Shown one piece after another: positions 5,207 to 8,131 of a stretch of DNA of 8,131 nucleotides. Numbering within the stretch: position 1 is the stretch's first letter; the number at the start of each line of letters is the position of its first letter. A program made the translations under genes and the position numbers. The notes under the pieces were generated by a model. The model searched no databases, was not told the origin of the DNA, and was given only the letters and a program-made list of their open reading frames with translations. Source of the stretch: an uncultured Coleofasciculus sp. (GTDB lineage: Bacteria; Cyanobacteriota; Cyanobacteriia; Cyanobacteriales; Coleofasciculaceae). The stretch lies in the NCBI GenBank assembly GCA_902805485.1, contig CADCTM010000045.1, forward strand, positions 1 through 8,131, read 5' to 3'.

Positions 5207-6478
5207 TCATTGCCTAGGAAAACGACGCCGTTGAAGAAATTCTGGAATATCCAAACCCGGTTTAAGACCTTGAGTATCAGTCTTGGGGGCAGGTGGTGGA
5301 TTATTTGGGTTGGGTGTTAGGGGGCGTCGCGGAAAAGGAGTTTCCCTCATCGCGGGTGCGGACTGGGTTTCGCCCGTAAAACCCGTTGCGATCACGGTAA
5401 TTCTAATCTCGCCTTGCAACCTGTCATCAATCACTGCCCCAAAAATAATGTTGGCATTGGGATCGACGACTTCATAAACGGTTTCGGCTGCAGCATTAAC
5501 TTCGTGAAGCGTCAGGTCGCTGCCACCTGTGATATTTAGGACAACGCCTCTTGCCCCTTCAATAGAAGACTCCAGGAGAGGAGAGGAAATTGCCGACATC
5601 GCCGCTTCTCTAGCGCGTGACTTCCCAGAACCCACACCGATCCCCATCAAGGCAGAACCAGCATCTGCCATTACCGCCCGCACATCGGCAAAGTCAACGT
5701 TCACCAAACCGGGGATCGTAATAATATCGGAGATTCCTTGCACCCCTTGGCGCAGGATATCATCAGCGACTCGAAAGGCTTCTTGAACGGGAGTTTGCTC
5801 GGAAATTACCGACAAGAGCTTATTGTTAGGGATCACAATTAAGGTATCTACCCGGCTTTGTAGTGCTGCAATGCCTTCCTCTGCTTGAGAAGTGCGGCGG
5901 CGTCCCTCGAAGGTAAACGGACGGGTAACAACGCCGACAGTTAAAGCACCCATTTCTTTTGCCACTTCCGCAACAATTGGTGCAGCACCAGTACCTGTGC
6001 CGCCGCCCATGCCTGCTGTGATAAACACCAGGTCAGAATTTTCGATCGCATGAGCAATTTCATCGCGAGATTCTTCAGCCGCTTTTTGACCAATGGCAGG
6101 ATTTCCGCCAGCACCCAAGCCTCTCGTCAATTTTTGCCCCATTTGCAAGCGTTTAAGAGCAGAAGCTTGTGCCAGCGCTTGGGCATCGGTATTAATTGAC
6201 CAAAATTCCACCCCAGCTACCTCGCTGGCGATCATCCGGTTAACTGCATTTCCCCCGCCCCCGCCGACACCAATGACTTTAATTTTGGCAACGCTACCTG
6301 GCACGATGTTGTCACTCCTGGTTTCTTCCCTAGGGATGCCTTTAGGGTCATGCATTTGACCGAACGGCAGCCCCGAATTACTAAAGGGATGAGAATTGTC
6401 TACTCCGGCTGAAAGTTCGGCGGAGAGGTTGTTATGAGAGCTTTCATGGGCAAGCCCTTGTTTACTATTAAGATTCAT
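5207..6478 (-). CDS. ftsZ: Cell-division protein FtsZ (tubulin-like GTPase)
   Basis: FtsZ polymerises with GTP into the ring that directs septum formation. The 423 residues contain the glycine-rich nucleotide loop IGVGGGGGNAVNRM (69-82), the tubulin signature GGGTGTG (158-164), and the T7 loop NVDFADVR (260-267), whose D262 and D265 match the catalytic acidic pair that acts on the GTP of the neighbouring subunit. A short proline-rich linker (about 380-402) leads to the C-terminal peptide LDIPEFLQRRR, which binds membrane tethers and regulators. Before the core is a polar extension of about 60 residues, typical of cyanobacterial FtsZ; its start MNLNSKQGLAHESS resembles the Anabaena protein as I recall it, which supports the ATG at 6478 despite no evident Shine-Dalgarno sequence. 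ftsQ lies 201 bp upstream on the same strand, and a good promoter-like sequence lies in that gap, so ftsZ can be transcribed on its own. Confidence 0.97.
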   Translation of the reverse strand: MNLNSKQGLAHESSHNNLSAELSAGVDNSHPFSNSGLPFGQMHDPKGIPREETRSDNIVPGSVAKIKVIGVGGGGGNAVNRMIASEVAGVEFWSINTDAQALAQASALKRLQMGQKLTRGLGAGGNPAIGQKAAEESRDEIAHAIENSDLVFITAGMGGGTGTGAAPIVAEVAKEMGALTVGVVTRPFTFEGRRRTSQAEEGIAALQSRVDTLIVIPNNKLLSVISEQTPVQEAFRVADDILRQGVQGISDIITIPGLVNVDFADVRAVMADAGSALMGIGVGSGKSRAREAAMSAISSPLLESSIEGARGVVLNITGGSDLTLHEVNAAAETVYEVVDPNANIIFGAVIDDRLQGEIRITVIATGFTGETQSAPAMRETPFPRRPLTPNPNNPPPAPKTDTQGLKPGLDIPEFLQRRRFPRQ

Positions 6479-6536
6479 TGCAATAGTTCAGGGTCGGTAT
6501 ACAACTTTATCAGTTAATAGGTAGCAATCTGAGTCA

Positions 6537-6565
6537 ACTATAGAGTAAGTCGATTGAAAAACCAA
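6537..6565 (-). promoter_or_regulatory. Candidate sigma-70-type promoter of ftsZ
   Basis: On the minus strand TTGGTT (6565-6560) and TATAGT (6542-6537) are separated by exactly 17 bases. The -10 matches five of six consensus positions and the -35 matches three. It would start transcription about 50 bases upstream of the ftsZ ATG. A perfect TTGACA lies farther upstream (plus-strand 6608-6613), but the nearest -10-like sequence, TATATC, is 21 bases away, so it was not preferred. Confidence 0.45.
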
Positions 6566-6679
6566 CGAACACTAGTTGAGGATATAGGCAGTATTGGAGA
6601 GGAAGATTGTCAAGTTTCTCTGGTAATGATTTTTGAGCGGACTTGAAGGCATCTTGAGGATACTCTTCATTCCTTAATC

Positions 6680-7522
6680 TTAGTGAGTGGTTGGATAAGG
6701 CGTCTCATTTCCCTTTGTCATTTGAATCGCTGGGAAGTCTGGGTTTTTGAGGTCAATATAGGCGATTTTGCTGGGGCTTATCTGAGTTGGCAATTCTCGC
6801 ATTCGGTCAAGAATACCCAATTGCTCGGTAAATCGGGAACCATGAGGACCAAAATGGACATTTCCCAGCTCGGTTTTTAGGATTAAATTACCTGGATTTT
6901 GCAGATCTATCTCAAAAACTTTGACTGCTGAGTGGTTTACTGCCTGATAAACTTCCGACCAGTAAGGACGATATTGGTCGTTTTTGCCAATCACTTTTAG
7001 TGTCGGTAACTCTAGGTTTTGCTCGAGTTGGGTATAGCTACTTTTTGGCATCCAGACGCCCTGTTCATCCAATAAGCCTGCCGATGCAGTCTGGTTAGAG
7101 GTTTTGGCGTTTTGACTGTTAGGCGGTTGAGCAATTGCCACCGGCTTGCGCTCTTTGACTTGAATGGTTAATCCGGGCGGCAGCAACTGACGGCTGACAG
7201 TGGCTTTGGCTATTGGGCCTTGAGATTCCAGGGATTTTGCGATCGCTTGGGGTTGAACTTGCAGGATCGACTGCGGATAAGACAACTGCAGCAGGGAGCG
7301 TATCGCTTTCGCCGACAGAAAGTGATTGCCCTCAATGACAATTTGTTCCGGTTGACGGATCACCCAGTGGGGCAAGGTAATCGCCCAAACTAAGCTGGTT
7401 GCCATCCCACCGACAAAAAGCGTCCGCCAAAGAGATTGAAACGACTTAATCCGGCGTGCGCGTCGCAGCTTTTTACGCCGACTGGTCAATTCGTTTTGAG
7501 AAACTGATGCAATGTTTGCCAT
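6680..7522 (-). CDS. ftsQ: Cell-division protein FtsQ (POTRA-domain septal protein)
   Basis: FtsQ/DivIB is a bitopic division protein that links early ring components with the late septal synthesis complex. The 280 residues show a basic cytoplasmic N-terminus (SRRKKLRRARRIK, 14-26), one membrane span (about 33-50), a POTRA domain (about 58-128, starting IVIEGNHFLSAKAI and ending LTIQVKERKPVA), a polar low-complexity insert (about 132-147), and the FtsQ beta domain (about 148-265) with AYIDLKNPDF near its end. The size is normal for cyanobacteria. The start at 7522 is forced: two TAG codons stand immediately upstream in frame, and the next in-frame ATG, at residue 40, would remove the cytoplasmic part. 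No canonical Shine-Dalgarno sequence precedes the ATG; the nearest strong one (AAAGGAGG) ends about 48 bases upstream and is too far. At least 600 bp upstream contain no gene, so murC/murB, which precede ftsQ in Anabaena, are not adjacent here. Confidence 0.93.
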   Translation of the reverse strand: MANIASVSQNELTSRRKKLRRARRIKSFQSLWRTLFVGGMATSLVWAITLPHWVIRQPEQIVIEGNHFLSAKAIRSLLQLSYPQSILQVQPQAIAKSLESQGPIAKATVSRQLLPPGLTIQVKERKPVAIAQPPNSQNAKTSNQTASAGLLDEQGVWMPKSSYTQLEQNLELPTLKVIGKNDQYRPYWSEVYQAVNHSAVKVFEIDLQNPGNLILKTELGNVHFGPHGSRFTEQLGILDRMRELPTQISPSKIAYIDLKNPDFPAIQMTKGNETPYPTTH

Positions 7523-7538
7523 CTACTACCACTGGGGT

Positions 7539-7582
7539 TCAAAGGATGTAAATTCTCAATGGTGTTTGTCCTCCTTTCTCAA
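7539..7582 (-). promoter_or_regulatory. Orphan strong Shine-Dalgarno sequence upstream of ftsQ with possible 6-codon TTG micro-ORF
   Basis: On the minus strand TTGAGAAAGGAGG (7582-7570) carries an almost complete anti-16S complement. It is 48 bases from the ftsQ ATG and cannot serve it directly. Ten bases downstream is TTG AGA ATT TAC ATC CTT TGA (7559-7539), a possible six-codon peptide. No ATG or GTG is suitably placed. The element could be a ribosome standby site or a sham site in a regulatory leader. Confidence 0.3.
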
Positions 7583-7603
7583 GAGTAAAGATACACCGGG
7601 AGA

Positions 7604-7641
7604 ACCCAGAAATCTGTACTCCTGGGTCTATTTAACCCAAG
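7604..7641 (-). promoter_or_regulatory. Pair of mutually exclusive hairpins overlapping a micro-ORF in the ftsQ leader
   Basis: On the minus strand CTTGGGT (7641-7635) can pair with ACCCAGG (7627-7621), giving 7 bp with one G-U pair and a 7-base loop that contains the micro-ORF stop codon. The same segment ACCCAG (7627-7622) can instead pair with CTGGGT (7609-7604), giving 6 bp with a 12-base loop. Because they share one arm, only one can form at a time, as in attenuators. No T-run follows either stem, so termination is not the obvious outcome. Confidence 0.4.
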
Positions 7642-7654
7642 ATACTTTTTTCAT
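7628..7654 (-). CDS. Possible 8-residue leader peptide MKKVSWVK upstream of ftsQ
   Basis: ATG at 7654 is followed by seven sense codons and TAG. AAGGAG lies 7 bases upstream, the best-placed Shine-Dalgarno sequence in the whole window and far better than that of ftsQ itself. The peptide encodes MKKVSWVK, which carries no recognisable function. Its last four codons form the 5' arm of one of two competing hairpins, so its translation could change leader folding. It ends 105 bases before the ftsQ ATG. A chance occurrence is possible, since such short frames are common, but the ribosome-binding site is not. Confidence 0.35.
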   Translation of the reverse strand: MKKVSWVK

Positions 7655-7728
7655 TTAACCACTCCTTTCTCAATACTGAGTGCTGAACAGACTTTTCTGA
7701 TTAGCAATCATCACCGGGATTATTTCTG

Positions 7729-7907
7729 AGGGCTGTTAGCTCACGGAAACGCCGCCTATACTGAGACCCTTAAGGGGGTGCTTAACCCGTGCTAAGTTTC
7801 CAGGTGTCCGCAAACCAGGAAAACTCCCATTCCAGGCGTGATACCAGCAGTCTCAGCCCGTCTTCTGGGCACGGGCGCCTCTCGCCAGTACTGAAAAAGG
7901 GCTGTTA
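7729..7907. ncRNA. Structured intergenic element bounded by a 10-bp direct repeat (candidate leader or small RNA)
   Basis: The 10-mer AGGGCTGTTA occurs at 7729-7738 and again at 7898-7907. Between the two copies are stems CTGAGAC/GTCTCAG (7761-7767 with 7850-7856), CCCGT/ACGGG (7857-7861 with 7871-7875) stacked against it, a TTAAG/CTTAA hairpin (7770-7774 with 7781-7785), and GTTTCC (7796-7801), which can pair with GGAAAC (7745-7750) or with GGAAAAC (7818-7824). CCAGG is repeated three times (7800, 7815, 7832). The segment is more GC-rich than its flanks. Strand is undetermined; ftsQ orientation suggests minus. No known family was recognised. Confidence 0.35.
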
Positions 7908-7924
7908 ACCCTCTTGATTTAAAC

Positions 7925-7938
7925 AAGGTCTTGACCTT
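7925..7938. promoter_or_regulatory. 14-bp palindrome AAGGTCTTGACCTT, possible operator
   Basis: AAGGTC and GACCTT are exact complements separated by TT, giving dyad symmetry suited to a dimeric DNA-binding protein; as RNA the 2-base loop is too tight for all pairs. It lies about 400 bp upstream of ftsQ. No known regulator site was recognised. Confidence 0.3.
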
Positions 7939-8013
7939 ATCAGTCTTACAACTAAAAGCCAGACGCGATCAGGAAAATCTTTGTTGAAGTTTCGGTAGAC
8001 GTTATAGTCTCTG

Positions 8014-8046
8014 AGGGGCGATAACCCCTGTACAACTGTGTTATCG
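8014..8046. promoter_or_regulatory. Two competing stems in the distal ftsQ upstream region
   Basis: AGGGG (8014-8018) can pair with CCCCT (8025-8029) over a 6-base loop, and CGATAAC (8019-8025) can pair perfectly with GTTATCG (8040-8046) over 14 bases. The two overlap, so they exclude each other in RNA. As DNA the second is also a 7-bp inverted repeat that could be a regulator site. Confidence 0.3.
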
Positions 8047-8131
8047 ATGCATTAGGGTGTGACTGCATAAGTCTTGACCAGAATGAAACTGCATCTACTA
8101 ACTTTTTTCAAAGCTTGTAATCCTTCTTAAA

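Larger units (their letters stand above)
7523..8131. other. Long gene-free region upstream of ftsQ, rich in RNA-like structure
   Basis: No open frame of normal gene size is present on either strand in these 609 bases. The proximal 160 bases contain two copies of a Shine-Dalgarno-like 12-mer, a micro-ORF and alternative hairpins. The middle 180 bases contain several GC-rich stems. The distal 200 bases contain a short palindrome and another pair of competing stems. I compared it by eye with RNase P RNA, tmRNA, SRP RNA, 6S RNA, tRNA and the TPP, cobalamin, c-di-AMP, lysine and SAM riboswitch core motifs and found no match. It is probably the promoter and 5' leader of ftsQ, or holds an independent small RNA. 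Confidence 0.5.

Noticed and set aside
5283..6359. Several 64-88 codon plus-strand frames antisense to ftsZ
   Set aside because: They result from the codon bias of ftsZ read on the opposite strand and are Pro/Ala-rich without structure.
6585..6613. Perfect TTGACA upstream of ftsZ as part of a main promoter
   Set aside because: At the proper 17-base spacing the -10 would be TGCCTA, a very poor match; the TTGGTT/TATAGT pair nearer the gene is better.
7741..7860. TPP or c-di-AMP riboswitch
   Set aside because: Isolated similarities (CTGAGA, GAGCTAAC) are present, but the other conserved blocks of these riboswitches are missing or in the wrong order.
7894..7915. Minus-strand hairpin AAGAGGG/CCCTTTT as a terminator
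   Set aside because: Most of the T-tract is consumed in the stem, which includes a G-U pair, leaving almost no free T-run; the core is only four pairs.

Overview
The window is an 8.1-kb piece of a cyanobacterial chromosome. Three things support this. There are five copies of the octamer GCGATCGC (HIP1), which is over-represented in many cyanobacterial genomes. The proteins include cyanobacterial types: an HCF164/TxlA-like membrane thioredoxin, a NIL-domain ferredoxin, a DUF3598 protein, and an FtsZ with a long N-terminal extension resembling that of Anabaena. The gene order ftsQ-ftsZ without ftsA also fits. I cannot name the genus.

Layout. Positions 1-1493 (+ strand) hold the 3' part of ftsX (division ABC-transporter permease), then a two-domain DUF3598 protein 20 bp downstream. 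Positions 1497-2132 contain no large gene. They hold a probable 65-residue single-membrane-span protein on the minus strand that ends inside its own terminator hairpin, and a 104-bp segment bounded by an 11-bp perfect inverted repeat that looks like a miniature or decayed mobile element. Positions 2133-3192 hold a divergent redox pair: txlA (-) and a NIL/2x[4Fe-4S] ferredoxin (+), with 52 bp between their starts. Positions 3367-4911 (-) hold a coiled-coil/Pro-rich/tail-anchored protein of unknown function and thiD of thiamine synthesis. Positions 4956-5085 hold two candidate intrinsic terminators, which separate thiD from ftsZ. Positions 5207-7522 (-) hold ftsZ and ftsQ. Positions 7523-8131 contain no gene of normal size and appear to be the upstream/leader region of ftsQ.

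Two division systems meet here. FtsQ and FtsZ build the septal ring. FtsX, with FtsE elsewhere, normally controls peptidoglycan hydrolases at division. The ftsX frame carries an in-frame TAA directly before a conserved part of the protein, so it may be a nonsense mutant, a truncated allele or a sequence error.

The least explained part is the 600 bp upstream of ftsQ. It contains an 8-codon micro-ORF with a strong Shine-Dalgarno sequence, two mutually exclusive hairpins that overlap its end, a second copy of the same 12-base Shine-Dalgarno element with no normal start codon behind it, and a roughly 180-bp stem-rich segment bounded by a 10-bp direct repeat. Further upstream are a 14-bp palindrome and another pair of competing hairpins. 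I matched none of this to a known RNA family. It is the best candidate here for undescribed biology, most likely an RNA-based control of ftsQ (inference).
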